Shown: positions 16,338 through 26,029, counted from the stretch's first letter. The stretch is DNA of 64,000 nt from CAZYFH01 sp964646815 (GCA_964646815.1 CAZYFH010000005.1:95685-159684), one strand, 5' to 3'. Notes: generated by a model not told the origin, from the letters alone. Made by a program: numbers and translations.

Positions 16338-18551
16338 ATGCATACGGCCCAAGTGAACGTCGGCCGGGGAACCCTCACCATCGAGACCGGCAAGATCGCC
16401 AAGCAGGCGGGCGGCGCAGTAACCGTACGGTATGGCGATACTGTCGTCATCGTCACGGCGTGTGCCGCCGCGACGGCCCGTGAGGGCATCGACTTCTTGC
16501 CGCTGACCGTCGACTATCGTGAATACGCCTACGCGTCGGGTCGGATCCCGGGCGGCTTCTTCAAGCGCGAGGGGAAGCCGACCGACAAGGAGGTCCTGAC
16601 CAGTCGCCTCATCGACCGACCGATCCGACCGCTGTTTCCGAAAGGATGGTCGCGCGAGACCCAGGTCATCGCGCTATTGTTGTCGGCCGACGCCGAGCAC
16701 GATTCGGATGTTCTTGCGCTTACCGGCGCGTCGGCCGCGCTCTCGATTTCGCCGATTCCGTTCGCCCGACCGATCGCGGCGGTTCGCGTCGGCCTGGTCG
16801 ACGGCGAGCTGCTCATCAACCCCACCTATCCCGAGCGGAAACGCAGTGAGCTTGATCTGGTCGTCGCGGGAAGTCGTGACGCGATCGTCATGGTCGAGGC
16901 TGGGGCGCGCGAGGTCACCGAAGACGTGGTGCTCGGTGCGCTGGAGGCAGGCCACCAGGCGATACGTGACATTGTGGCCGCGATCGACGAGATGACCGCC
17001 GCGGTCGGCAAGACCAAGCTGGTAGTCGCCACGACGGAGGTAGATTCCGCCCGCAAGCCGGAGATCGCAAACAGGGTCATCGACCCGCTGCGCGAGGCGA
17101 TGCGAGTCCCGGACAAGCTTGAGAACTACGCGCGGGTCGACCAGGTGCTCGACGAGCTGCTCGCGTCGCTTCCGGAGGAGGGCACCGAGCGGGACGACGC
17201 CAAGCGGGTGTTCAAGCAGCTGAAGGAAACCGTTCTGAGGAACGAGGTCCTCGAGCGCGGCACTCGCCTGGATGGACGCCGGTTCGACGAGGTGCGGCCC
17301 ATCTGGTCGGAGGTGGGCGTGCTGCCGCGTACGCACGGCTCCGCGATCTTCACCCGGGGCGAGACCCAGGCACTCGTCACCGCGACGCTTGGCACGGCCG
17401 ACGACCAACAGAAGATCGAATTAGTTGACGGGGAGAGCTTCAAACGGTTCATGCTGCACTATAACTTTCCACCGTTTTCGGTCGGTGAAGTGAAATTCCT
17501 TCGCGGTCCTGGCCGGCGCGAGGTTGGACACGGCAACCTCGCCGAGCGCAGCCTGCTGCCGATGATTCCCGGCGACGACGAGTTTCCATACACCGTACGG
17601 GTCGTGTCCGACATCCTCGAGTCGAACGGGTCGTCGTCGATGGCTACGGTCTGTGGCGGCGCGCTCGCGCTGATGGATGCGGGGGTGCCGCTGAAACGGC
17701 CCGTGGCCGGGATCGCCATGGGGTTGGTCATGGAAGAGGGCGCAGGCGATGCCCGCGCGCCACGGCACGCGATCCTCTCTGATATCGCAGGGGCCGAGGA
17801 CCATTACGGCGATATGGATTTCAAAGTCGCCGGAACGACCGACGGCATCACCGCGCTCCAGATGGACATCAAGGTCGCGGGCATCACGACCGAGATCATG
17901 CGCGAGGCACTGGCACAGGCGCGCGCCGGCAGGCTCCATATTCTGCAGGAGATGGGCGCGACAATCGCGGCGCCGCGTGAGTCTATCTCGATGCACGCGC
18001 CGCGCATCGTGAGCATCCAGATCCCGGTCGACAAGATCCGAGATGTCATCGGCCCGGGTGGCAAGACGATTCGTAGCATTATCGACCGCACCGGGGTCAA
18101 GATCGACGTCGAAGACAGTGGTCGCGTCAACGTGGCATCCTCGGACGAGGCCTCGGCGCAACGGGCAATTACGATCATCGAGGAACTGACCGCAAGCCCA
18201 GAGTTGAACAAGAGCTACCTGGGCAAAGTGCAACGCATTACGGACTTTGGAGCCTTCGTGGAAATCCTGCCCGGCATCGACGGGTTGCTGCACGTCTCCG
18301 AGATCGCGCATTACCGGGTCAAGGAGGTGCGTGACGAGCTGAACGAAGGCGACCAGGTCCTGGTCAAGGTGATCAACGTCGACCCGTCGGGCAAGGTCCG
18401 CCTGAGTCGGAAGGCGCTCTTGCCCGCTGCAGCCGAATCCGCCGACTCCCCGAGCGAGGACGCGCCTAGCGGTGATGGTAAGGAGCGCCCGGGCGGTCGC
18501 GGCGGCCCCGGGGGCCGCCCGCGCGGCAACAGAGAGCACGCCAGGCGATAA
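16338..18551 (+). CDS. pnp: Polyribonucleotide nucleotidyltransferase
   Basis: 737 residues. Two RNase PH domains (the first with YREYAYASGRIPGGFFKREGKPTDKE, the second with GGSSMATVCGG-like NGSSSMATVCGGALALMDAG) surround a helical domain; a KH domain with IGPGGKTIRSIIDRTG and an S1 domain (YLGKVQRITDFGAFVEILPGIDGLLHVSEIA) follow. The C-terminus is a Gly/Arg-rich tail. The enzyme degrades RNA 3' to 5' phosphorolytically. ATG 16338 follows a GGGAG site. The gene ends 62 bp before the convergent M48 gene. Confidence 0.95.
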   Translation: MHTAQVNVGRGTLTIETGKIAKQAGGAVTVRYGDTVVIVTACAAATAREGIDFLPLTVDYREYAYASGRIPGGFFKREGKPTDKEVLTSRLIDRPIRPLFPKGWSRETQVIALLLSADAEHDSDVLALTGASAALSISPIPFARPIAAVRVGLVDGELLINPTYPERKRSELDLVVAGSRDAIVMVEAGAREVTEDVVLGALEAGHQAIRDIVAAIDEMTAAVGKTKLVVATTEVDSARKPEIANRVIDPLREAMRVPDKLENYARVDQVLDELLASLPEEGTERDDAKRVFKQLKETVLRNEVLERGTRLDGRRFDEVRPIWSEVGVLPRTHGSAIFTRGETQALVTATLGTADDQQKIELVDGESFKRFMLHYNFPPFSVGEVKFLRGPGRREVGHGNLAERSLLPMIPGDDEFPYTVRVVSDILESNGSSSMATVCGGALALMDAGVPLKRPVAGIAMGLVMEEGAGDARAPRHAILSDIAGAEDHYGDMDFKVAGTTDGITALQMDIKVAGITTEIMREALAQARAGRLHILQEMGATIAAPRESISMHAPRIVSIQIPVDKIRDVIGPGGKTIRSIIDRTGVKIDVEDSGRVNVASSDEASAQRAITIIEELTASPELNKSYLGKVQRITDFGAFVEILPGIDGLLHVSEIAHYRVKEVRDELNEGDQVLVKVINVDPSGKVRLSRKALLPAAAESADSPSEDAPSGDGKERPGGRGGPGGRPRGNREHARR

Positions 18552-18574
18552 AGACGCAGTCGCCGCGAGTATCG

Positions 18575-18615
18575 TGTCCTGTCACGGCGATACTAGCGGA
18601 CTGTATCAAGCCGTT
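18575..18615. repeat. Possible solo ends of the palindromic element family
   Basis: TGTCCTGTCACGGC (18575-18588) resembles the left end of copy A4 (12 of 14). CTAG at 18593-18596 is followed by CGGACTGTATCAAGCCGTT, close to the complement of the A4 right end. No core lies between them. This could be a decayed or excised copy between the convergent pnp and M48 genes; the match is short, so chance is possible. Confidence 0.35.
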
Positions 18616-19732
18616 AGCCGCGACGCGCGGCGGCCATGCGCTCAGCAAGCGGCGGGTGGGAGTAGAACCACCATTCCGCGACGCGCGACGGGCGCGCCTC
18701 GGCGAGGTTTTGCGCACCGAGGCGGCGAAGCCCAGACAGGAAGGCCTCGCGGTTCCCGGTCACCTCAATGGCATACCGATCCGCTCGTCGTTCGTGACGG
18801 CGCGAGAGGAGGTTGGCGAGAGGCAAGGCCGCAAGCGCGACGCCGGCGACGCACAGGACCAGCGCCGGAAGCCCAGCGACGTCCCCGATCCCTTCTAGCC
18901 CGAGCGCAGGTGCGATCGCGGTCAGCACGTTCTGAGACACCCAGAGCGCAAACATGGCGACGCCGGCCTCGCAGGCGATCATCTTCCAGATGTCCCGATA
19001 CTTATGATGCGCGAGCTCGTGGGCGAGCACGACCTCGATCTCGGCATCACTGTAGCCTTCAATCAGCGTATCGGAGAGCAAGATCCGCCGGGTCGAACCG
19101 ATGCCAACGAGCGCGGCGTTGGCCGTGGACGTCCAGGCGCCGACCCGCCACTCGTGGATGCCTATGACCGGGACACCGGCACGTCGCGCAAGAGCCTCGA
19201 GCCTGGACGAAAGCCGTCGTCGACGGATCGGCCGCACGCGAAACATGTTCGGCAAGAGCAGAACCGGCGCGAGGTTGGTCAGCGCAACGGAGACGGCGGC
19301 GAACGCTGCGCCTCCGACGAGACACCACCACGTCGCCCAGCGATCAATCGCGACGTAAACGAACACCACCGCCGCGACCCATAACACCAACCGCACGAGC
19401 GCGTTCTGTGCGTAGCCTCGCACCCATGCCGCAAAGCCCTCCCGCGAGAGCCCGTATCGTCGTTCCAGCAGGAAGCCGGTATGGCACACGAAAGGAAAGG
19501 CGACGACCTCCGCGGCGACCCCGAGCGCAGCGGCGAAGAGCACGACCACTGCCGTCGCCCGCGCGCCGACCGGCACGCCAGCGCTCGACACCGCGTGCTC
19601 GAGTGCCACCCGCGCCGCTGGCAGGAGCCCCACGCCAAGTAGGCTCGTGAGCAGAGCCGCGCGGGCGGAAATCCCCAACGCGGTACTGCGCCGTCTCAGC
19701 CGGTGGTACCGAGTGGCCTTGTCCTCGTTCAG
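18614..19732 (-). CDS. M48 family membrane zinc metalloprotease (Ste24/HtpX-like)
   Basis: About 372 residues. The zinc motif HELAH lies in EIEVVLAHELAHHKYRD, with the downstream ERRADRYAIEVTGNREAF giving the third ligand; several hydrophobic helices precede and flank it. Family members cleave membrane or prenylated proteins. The first conventional start is TTG 19678, but the frame stays open upstream and encodes NEDKATRYHRLRRRSTALG before the first membrane helix. I therefore propose the CTG at 19732-19730, which overlaps the smc TGA stop as CTGA. That choice is inference. Cotranscribed with smc. Confidence 0.8.
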   Translation of the reverse strand: MNEDKATRYHRLRRRSTALGISARAALLTSLLGVGLLPAARVALEHAVSSAGVPVGARATAVVVLFAAALGVAAEVVAFPFVCHTGFLLERRYGLSREGFAAWVRGYAQNALVRLVLWVAAVVFVYVAIDRWATWWCLVGGAAFAAVSVALTNLAPVLLLPNMFRVRPIRRRRLSSRLEALARRAGVPVIGIHEWRVGAWTSTANAALVGIGSTRRILLSDTLIEGYSDAEIEVVLAHELAHHKYRDIWKMIACEAGVAMFALWVSQNVLTAIAPALGLEGIGDVAGLPALVLCVAGVALAALPLANLLSRRHERRADRYAIEVTGNREAFLSGLRRLGAQNLAEARPSRVAEWWFYSHPPLAERMAAARRG

Positions 19733-22700
19733 TTGATCTTGACCGAGATAAGCTTCGAGACGCCCGGCTCCTCCATGGTGACCCCGTAGAGCCGGTCCGC
19801 GATTTCCATGGTCTTGCGGTTGTGCGTGACCAGCACGAACTGCGTACGATCTTGCAAGCCTCGGAGCATCTCCACGAAACGCCCGATATTGGCATCGTCG
19901 AGTGGCGCGTCAATCTCGTCGAGCAGGCAGAACGGGCTCGGCTTGTACTTGAAGATGGCGAACATCAACGCCATGGCCGTCAACGCCTTCTCACCGCCGG
20001 AGAGCAGCTGAATGCTCTGGAGGCGCTTGCCGGGCGGCTGCGCGATGATGTCGATCCCGCTCTCGAGGACGTCGGTCTCGTCGAGCAAGAACAGCCCCGC
20101 GCGGCCACCGCCAAACAAGGTTTCGAAGGAGTGCTGGAAGTGCTCGTTGATCGCTCGAAACGCGTCTTGAAACCGCTCACGGGTCGTGACGTCGATCTTC
20201 TTGATGGCTTCACCAGTAGCGGTGATCGCATCGAGCAGGTCCCGTCGCTGTGTCGTCAGGAACGCGTGACGCTCCTCGAGCTCGTCGAACTGATCGATGG
20301 CCATCATATTGACCGGTCCGAGCCGGTCGACCTTGGCGCGCAGCTGCGCCAAGATGTCATCGACTGTGGGCGCCACATCGAGTGGCGCGCAAACCGTCTC
20401 GCGCTCGACCTCTTCCGCGTCGCCAATCGGCTCCTCAACCTCGCCATCCCCGTCGGTCTCGGCCACCGAAGCGCCAGCGTCTCCACCCACTACACCTAGC
20501 AGTGCGCGGTCAGGCTCGATTGGGCCGTCCCGCTCGAGACGCTCCACTTCGGCGACAACCTCCGCGAGATCGAGCTGCAAGGATTCGGCGCACGACGAGG
20601 CCGTGTGAGAGAGATCGGCGTTGGCCGTGGCGTGGTCAACCTCAAAACGGCCGACCTCGGTTCTGATCTGCTCGACAGCGTGCCGCGCGTCACGCACCTG
20701 GCGACCCTGCTCAGCAATGCGGTCGCGGAACCCGTGTGTCTGCTCGTCGACCACCCGAATCTCCTCGCGGAGTCCATCGAACGCCGCCACATCGGCGTCG
20801 AGCTGACGATCGGCCTCCTCAATCGAGGAGAGCAGCGAGCCGCGGCGCGTCACGGCGCGCTGGTTCTCCGCCTCGCGCGCGCCGATGCGCTGCCGCAGAT
20901 CGCTGGTTTGATCCTCAAGTCGCCGAACGTCGGCGGCCAACGCGGTGGACCGCTCACCCAGCGCGGCATCGGTAGCCTTGGCCGCCGTCACGCGTTGCCC
21001 CAACGCATCGACCGACTCACGCGCCTCAAGTAAGCGGCGTTGCGCCCGCATGAAGCGCTCCTCTGCTGACGTTTGATCCGCTTCGAGGCGCGTGATCGCC
21101 TCGCGCGCCTCAGCCTGCTTCGCCGTAAGGACGTCGCGCTCCTCGGTGGCCTGTCGCCGCTCGGTCGCGATCACGGCTTGCTTCTCTGCCAACCGGGCCT
21201 GCTCGTCCCCAAGCCGACCGAGTTGCATGTCGAGTCCCACCAGCGTCTTCTCGTGCGCGTGCTCGTCTGAGATCAACGCCTCCCGCCTGTCGCTCCACTG
21301 GGCGACCGCGGTCTCGAGCTCGCTGATCCGCGTGCGAAGACGAGCCAGGTCGGCCTCCCCAGTCACGACCCTCGCACCGAGCTCCGTGATCTCCCGCTTG
21401 GCCGCCAGCAGACCGCGCACGCCGGTCTTGCCGCCACCGCCAAGCCGAGACCTCCCGCGCACCACGATGCCGTCACGCGTGACGATGGGATCGTCGGTGG
21501 CCGATGCCGCTTCCAACGCAGCCTCGAGCGACGGCGCGAGCCAGCGGCGCCGCAGCAAACGGCGCACGACCGCCTCACCCGGGCCATGGACGGCCACGAC
21601 ATCCGCCAGTGCCCGAAGCGTCGGGTGCGTCGGCGCGGTCACGGAATCTCGCTCGTCGTTGGCGCTGATGAGAAACCCGCACCGCCCGGCATCCTTCTCC
21701 GCCGCCAGCGTGATTCCGTCGAGCGCCGCCTGACGGGTGGGAACGACGACATACTGCAGCAGATCCCCCAGACAGGCCTCGACAGCGGGTTCGTCCGACT
21801 CGCCGACCTCAAGGTGATCGGCGACCGACCCCTGGTGCGCGATTCGATTATCCGACGCCAGCACCGTTCGGGCGGCGTCCGTGTATGCAGCCCGTCCGGC
21901 ATCGAGTTCCTCGAGTGACTCGAGTCGCGCACGGACGGCGGCCACTTCGCGCTCGCCGGCGCCAGCCTCGCGGGTCCGCGACTCGGTCTCGGCACGAGCC
22001 GACGCCAGCTCCGCATCGCACGTGGCTCGTGCGACCCGCACACCGTCGAGTGTCTCGCGCGTGTCTCGCGCACCCGCATCCGCCCTGGTCTGCTCGTCAT
22101 CGCACCGGTCACGCTCGGTGGCGATGTCGGCCGCCTCCGCCTCGAGCTTCGCCAGCGCTTGCTGGAGCCGGGCGTGCCCAGCATCCGCGTTGGTCACCAC
22201 GTTCTGGAGCGCCGTCGCGGCGTTAATTACCGAAAACACCTCGCTGCGCGCCGCCTCGACATCTGCTTCCTGCCCCTCGATGGCACGCTGAGCTTCCGCG
22301 AATCGATGTTCGTCTTCCGCTAACTGCTGCGCGGCTACGTCATGCTCATCGCTACATCGTGCGCGAGCCGCTTGCTGGCCGGCGAGCTCGCCTCGAACGG
22401 GGCCGCTTCGCTGCTTAAGCGACTGGAGCTCATCCGCGCCCGAGGTCAGCGTGTCGGCAAGTGCGGCCACCTGCTGCTTGTCGAACGCAATACGCTGTTG
22501 ACAGCGTCCGAGATCGAGTTCCTGCTGATGGGCCCTATCCCGCATCGAGGTCGCCGCCTCGTCCGCTTCGGCCAACTCGAGCCGGAGCCGTTCCTCGTCA
22601 CCCTCCAGGCGGGCTAGCTGAGCAGCTCCCCCCTGTTCTCGGACGCGTGCCTCCGCGAGGTGGCGTTCGGCCTCCCCAATGGCTCCCCTCAGTTCGTCGC

Positions 22701-23586
22701 TCCTCCGCGCAAAGAACACCTTCTCCCAGCGGCGTAGCTCGTCGCGAAAGCGTCGATACCGGCGCGCCTTGGCAGCCTGCCGCTTTAGCGCGATCGTCTG
22801 CTTCTCGACTTCGTAGACGATATCGTCGACACGCGTCAGGTTCTGCTGAGCGGCCTCGAGCTTGAGCTCCGCGGTGCGGCGCCGTGACTTGTACTTCGTG
22901 ATCCCTGCGGCCTCTTCGAGGAGCTGACGGCGCTCGGCTGGACGTGCGCTCAGGATCTGCCCGATTCGGCCTTGCTCGATGACCGCGTAGGCTTTCACGC
23001 CGACACCAGAGTCCATCAGAAGATCCTGGATGTCCCGCAGGCGGCAGACCTGCCCGTCGATGAGGTACTCGCTCTCCCCCGAGCGATACAGTCGCCGCCC
23101 GACTTCGATGTCGCGGCTGATATGGGGCGGCGCGAACTGGTCGTCGTTGGCCTCGATCTGGGCCGCCGGACCGGGCGAGACATCGCCGAGCGACGGCTGG
23201 ACTTCGGTCGCGGTGTGACCGTGTCGGCCTCCGTTACCGTTGCTATTGCCGCGCGCGCGAGGGACCGGCTCCTGGATAGCGCTCGGTTCATGTGCCGGAC
23301 CAGCGATTGCCGCGAGGGCCGCAGTCACCTCGGAGAGCTGGAGTCGGACCTCGGCGGCAGCGGTCGGACGGCGGGCATCACTGCCGCTGAAGATCACGTC
23401 CTCCATACGCTCGCCGCGGAGACTACGAGCACTTTGCTCGCCGAGGACCCACGTGATCGCGTCAATTACATTGCTCTTCCCGCAACCGTTGGGACCGACG
23501 ATCGCTGTCACGCCGCCGTCGAACGCGAGTTGGGCGCGCTCCGGGAAGCTCTTGAAACCGGCGATCTCGAGATGGTTCAGGCGCAT
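19729..23586 (-). CDS. smc: Chromosome segregation protein SMC
   Basis: 1285 residues, longer than the usual about 1190. Walker A GPNGCGKS is at residues 31-38; the C-terminus has the signature LLSGGEKALTAMALMFAIF and Walker B CLLDEIDAPLDDANIGRF. Two long coiled coils flank a hinge around residues 520-680. SMC dimers with ScpAB compact and segregate chromosomes. There are two apparent insertions: about 60 low-complexity residues between VRLQLSEV and ISRDIEVGRRLYRSGESEYLIDG, and an acidic Ala/Gly/Glu stretch just before LAQLRAKVDRLGPVNMMA. ATG 23586 gives the standard MRLNHLEIAGFKSF. The M48 gene follows with overlap. Confidence 0.95.
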   Translation of the reverse strand: MRLNHLEIAGFKSFPERAQLAFDGGVTAIVGPNGCGKSNVIDAITWVLGEQSARSLRGERMEDVIFSGSDARRPTAAAEVRLQLSEVTAALAAIAGPAHEPSAIQEPVPRARGNSNGNGGRHGHTATEVQPSLGDVSPGPAAQIEANDDQFAPPHISRDIEVGRRLYRSGESEYLIDGQVCRLRDIQDLLMDSGVGVKAYAVIEQGRIGQILSARPAERRQLLEEAAGITKYKSRRRTAELKLEAAQQNLTRVDDIVYEVEKQTIALKRQAAKARRYRRFRDELRRWEKVFFARRSDELRGAIGEAERHLAEARVREQGGAAQLARLEGDEERLRLELAEADEAATSMRDRAHQQELDLGRCQQRIAFDKQQVAALADTLTSGADELQSLKQRSGPVRGELAGQQAARARCSDEHDVAAQQLAEDEHRFAEAQRAIEGQEADVEAARSEVFSVINAATALQNVVTNADAGHARLQQALAKLEAEAADIATERDRCDDEQTRADAGARDTRETLDGVRVARATCDAELASARAETESRTREAGAGEREVAAVRARLESLEELDAGRAAYTDAARTVLASDNRIAHQGSVADHLEVGESDEPAVEACLGDLLQYVVVPTRQAALDGITLAAEKDAGRCGFLISANDERDSVTAPTHPTLRALADVVAVHGPGEAVVRRLLRRRWLAPSLEAALEAASATDDPIVTRDGIVVRGRSRLGGGGKTGVRGLLAAKREITELGARVVTGEADLARLRTRISELETAVAQWSDRREALISDEHAHEKTLVGLDMQLGRLGDEQARLAEKQAVIATERRQATEERDVLTAKQAEAREAITRLEADQTSAEERFMRAQRRLLEARESVDALGQRVTAAKATDAALGERSTALAADVRRLEDQTSDLRQRIGAREAENQRAVTRRGSLLSSIEEADRQLDADVAAFDGLREEIRVVDEQTHGFRDRIAEQGRQVRDARHAVEQIRTEVGRFEVDHATANADLSHTASSCAESLQLDLAEVVAEVERLERDGPIEPDRALLGVVGGDAGASVAETDGDGEVEEPIGDAEEVERETVCAPLDVAPTVDDILAQLRAKVDRLGPVNMMAIDQFDELEERHAFLTTQRRDLLDAITATGEAIKKIDVTTRERFQDAFRAINEHFQHSFETLFGGGRAGLFLLDETDVLESGIDIIAQPPGKRLQSIQLLSGGEKALTAMALMFAIFKYKPSPFCLLDEIDAPLDDANIGRFVEMLRGLQDRTQFVLVTHNRKTMEIADRLYGVTMEEPGVSKLISVKIN

Positions 23587-23858
23587 CGAACGTCAACTAT
23601 CAAAGGCCGTACACAAAACTGGCCGCATCGACAGGTCCACTCGCAACCTCACCTGTCGAGCGGCTGGGAACGCTCCAACTCGGGAGTCGTAATAACGCGT
23701 GAGCAATGCGCCGCCCCGATGCGCCACGTGCCCGGCGAGAAAACGCGCGGGCCTAGTCGTGACCGGTCGGGATCCCGCGCGCCCGTTTCACGGTCACGGC
23801 CAACGCCGCTCGCAGTGTAGCAAGGGCTGACGGTTGACGGCAACCCCTGGTGCTGGAT

Positions 23859-25478
23859 CTATCGGGCGGCCACGAGGCTGGGTTCGCGCGACAAGCGAAG
23901 CAACTCCCCGGCCTCGTCGAACAGCGACAGCGCGTACTGAGCCTGCGGATCTCTGCGAAACAAGTTGCGGCGCGCTTCCGTCTGACCGAACAGCGCGAGG
24001 TCCACTTCGAAGTGGATCTTCGCCCGGATGAAATCCTCTTCGGCCGCAAATTCGTCGTCATCGACCGTCAGGCCACGGCGGCGGACCTGGTCCTTGAATG
24101 CGGCCATCAACTGGTCATCGACGGTGAATCCCCGGCTCACGATCTCACGGTCACGACCCTCCGCGCTAATCCGCGTATCACCGTCGGCGGAAAAGCGCTC
24201 CGCGAAGCTCGCGAATTCGGCGCGGGCGGCGAGGAGCCGGCCCAACCGGGACGGGTCGAATCCATCGATTGGCCCCGAGATGAAATAGTCCGGCTCGATC
24301 CCTCCGCCGCTGTACACTTCTCGACCGCCATCGGTCAGCTTGCGATCGGTCGCCGCATGAGCCGGCGTTTCTTGTTCGCGTAGAAAGTACGTCCGGTACT
24401 CGTCGAACGTGCCGTCCCACGGACGTTGGATCATGCGGCCGCTAGGCGTGTAGTAGCGGGCGGTCGTCAGCGCCAACCCCGCGCCGTGACTGACGCGGTA
24501 GATGGACTGCACGAGCGCCTTGCCAAAGGTCGTCTCGCCGACCACCAGAGCTCGGTCGTGGTCCTGCAGCGCACCGGCCACGATTTCCGACGCGCTCGCG
24601 CTATTTCGGTTGACGAGCACGATGACCGGCAGCCCCGTGAGGTCGCTCTCATCGCCAGCGTGGTAGTCCTGGTCCGAGTTGCCGATCCGGCCGCGCGTAT
24701 AGACGATCATGTCGCCACGAGGCAGGAACTGGTTCGACACGTTGATGGCCTGGTCGAGCGGCCCACCTGGGTTATCGCGAAGATCTAGCACTAGCCGCTC
24801 CAGTCCGTCCGCGCCGAGCTGGTCCAACGCCTGTCGCAGCTCGCGAGTGCTCGTCTCCGAGAAGTCGCCGAGACGCACGTAGCCGGTCTGTTCAGCGACC
24901 ATGAACGCCGCCTCGACCGTCGGGATGTTGATCTCGTCTCGCTCCACTTCGAGGTCGATCAGCTCCTCGTAACCGGTACGGAGAATAGAGATATTGACCG
25001 CGCTCCCCTTCGGCCCACGTAGCCGGCCGACTGCCTGATCGCTGCTCATCCCGATCGAGTTCTCACCCTCGATTCGGGCGATGACGTCACCCCGGCGAAT
25101 CCCCACGCGATAGGCTGGGGATCCTTCGAACAGACTTATGACGGTGATCCGCTCATCAATGACGTTGATCGAGATACCGAGACCGTAGTACCGACCCTCC
25201 TGCCGCTCACGCAGCCGGGCATACGACCGCGGGTCCATAAAGTTCGAGTGAGGATCGAGCGTCTGGAGCATGCCTCCAATCGCCTGATAGACGAGCCGCT
25301 CGGTATCCACGTCGTCGACGAAGTTGGCTTCGACGGCGGCAAGGGCGGAGGCAAAGGCGTCGTAGTGGCGGGACATCGTGTCCTGCTGCGCCAGGACCCG
25401 CCCGCCGAAAAGCCCGCCTGCCATCGCGGAAATGACGATCGCGCCCACGCCAACGGTCAAACTCGTCACAGTTCGCAT
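23859..25478 (-). CDS. S41 family C-terminal processing peptidase (CtpA-like)
   Basis: 539 residues from ATG 25478. A signal or anchor segment (about 5-30) is followed by an N-terminal helical part, a PDZ domain (YYGLGISINVIDERITVISLFEGSPAYRVGIRRGDVI) and the tail-specific protease core. VNRNSASASEIVAGAL and GETTFGKALVQ hold the Ser295/Lys320 dyad spaced 25 residues apart, as in CtpA. These proteases trim or degrade periplasmic proteins from the C-terminus. A TTG start at 25514 is possible but would add 12 residues before the signal segment. Divergent from tatA. Confidence 0.9.
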   Translation of the reverse strand: MRTVTSLTVGVGAIVISAMAGGLFGGRVLAQQDTMSRHYDAFASALAAVEANFVDDVDTERLVYQAIGGMLQTLDPHSNFMDPRSYARLRERQEGRYYGLGISINVIDERITVISLFEGSPAYRVGIRRGDVIARIEGENSIGMSSDQAVGRLRGPKGSAVNISILRTGYEELIDLEVERDEINIPTVEAAFMVAEQTGYVRLGDFSETSTRELRQALDQLGADGLERLVLDLRDNPGGPLDQAINVSNQFLPRGDMIVYTRGRIGNSDQDYHAGDESDLTGLPVIVLVNRNSASASEIVAGALQDHDRALVVGETTFGKALVQSIYRVSHGAGLALTTARYYTPSGRMIQRPWDGTFDEYRTYFLREQETPAHAATDRKLTDGGREVYSGGGIEPDYFISGPIDGFDPSRLGRLLAARAEFASFAERFSADGDTRISAEGRDREIVSRGFTVDDQLMAAFKDQVRRRGLTVDDDEFAAEEDFIRAKIHFEVDLALFGQTEARRNLFRRDPQAQYALSLFDEAGELLRLSREPSLVAAR

Positions 25479-25545
25479 TTGACGAATGCTATCAGACAAG
25501 CTACTGCCCAGCAATGACTTCGAGCGATCCGAAGGCCACCCAAGC

Positions 25546-25575
25546 TTGACCGATCGCTGCCGCCGTTTTTATAAT
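25546..25575 (+). promoter_or_regulatory. Sigma70-type promoter for the tat genes
   Basis: TTGACC (25546-25551), an 18-bp spacer and a consensus TATAAT (25570-25575). The predicted start is near 25582, 41 bp before the tatA ATG. One of the best promoter matches in the window. Confidence 0.7.
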
Positions 25576-25622
25576 GTAGCGAGATTCGCATACTGTTCGC
25601 GCGAGGTCTGAGGAGCACTGCA

Positions 25623-26009
25623 ATGGGCCCGATCGGCGTGCCGGAGATGATCATCATTGGAATCATCGCCCTAGTCATCTTTGGTCCGCGCAAGCTTCCT
25701 GAGTTGGGCCGCTCGCTCGGCAAGAGCCTCGGCGAATTCAAGCGCGCGTCGAACGACCTCCGCAATACCCTCGAGGACGAGATCCGCGTGGAGCCGAAGA
25801 GCGAGGCCGCGGCGGTGAGCCCGAAGCCGAATCCAGCACCGACGCCCACCACTCCCGCGTCGAACGACCTCCGCAATACTCTCGAGGACGAGATCCGCGT
25901 GGAGCCGAAGAGCGAGGCCGCGGCGGTGAGCCCGAAGCCGGATCCAGCACCGGTGCCCACCACTCCCGCGTCGAACGCGCATCCCACGGAACCCGACGCC
26001 GGCACCTAG
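25623..26009 (+). CDS. tatA: Twin-arginine translocase subunit TatA/TatB family
   Basis: 128 residues. The N-terminal transmembrane helix MGPIGVPEMIIIGIIALVIFGPRKLPELGRSLGKSLGEFKRA shows the FGPRKLPELGR hinge and the amphipathic helix of TatA; a polar tail follows. It forms the translocation pore for folded, cofactor-bearing proteins, with TatC as receptor. The tail carries a recent 37-residue tandem duplication beginning SNDLRNTLEDEIRVEPKSEA, which includes the second half of the amphipathic helix. GAGGAG lies 8 bp before ATG. tatC starts 21 bp downstream. Confidence 0.9.
   Translation: MGPIGVPEMIIIGIIALVIFGPRKLPELGRSLGKSLGEFKRASNDLRNTLEDEIRVEPKSEAAAVSPKPNPAPTPTTPASNDLRNTLEDEIRVEPKSEAAAVSPKPDPAPVPTTPASNAHPTEPDAGT
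25746..25967 (+). repeat. 111-bp in-frame tandem duplication inside tatA
   Basis: Unit 1 (25746-25856) and unit 2 (25857-25967) differ at only a few bases (ACCC/ACTC, CCGAAT/CCGGAT, GACGCC/GGTGCC). A third partial unit, GCGTCGAACG, begins at 25968. Near-identity at synonymous positions points to a recent event. Confidence 0.95.
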
Positions 26010-26029
26010 TAAACGGCAGGCCCACCCCG

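Noticed and set aside
19679..19728. Independent short gene between smc and the M48 protease
   Set aside because: The sequence is in frame with the M48 gene and continues its basic N-terminus.
19808..23820. Plus-strand frames opposite smc
   Set aside because: All are shadows of a gene with clear SMC motifs on the minus strand.
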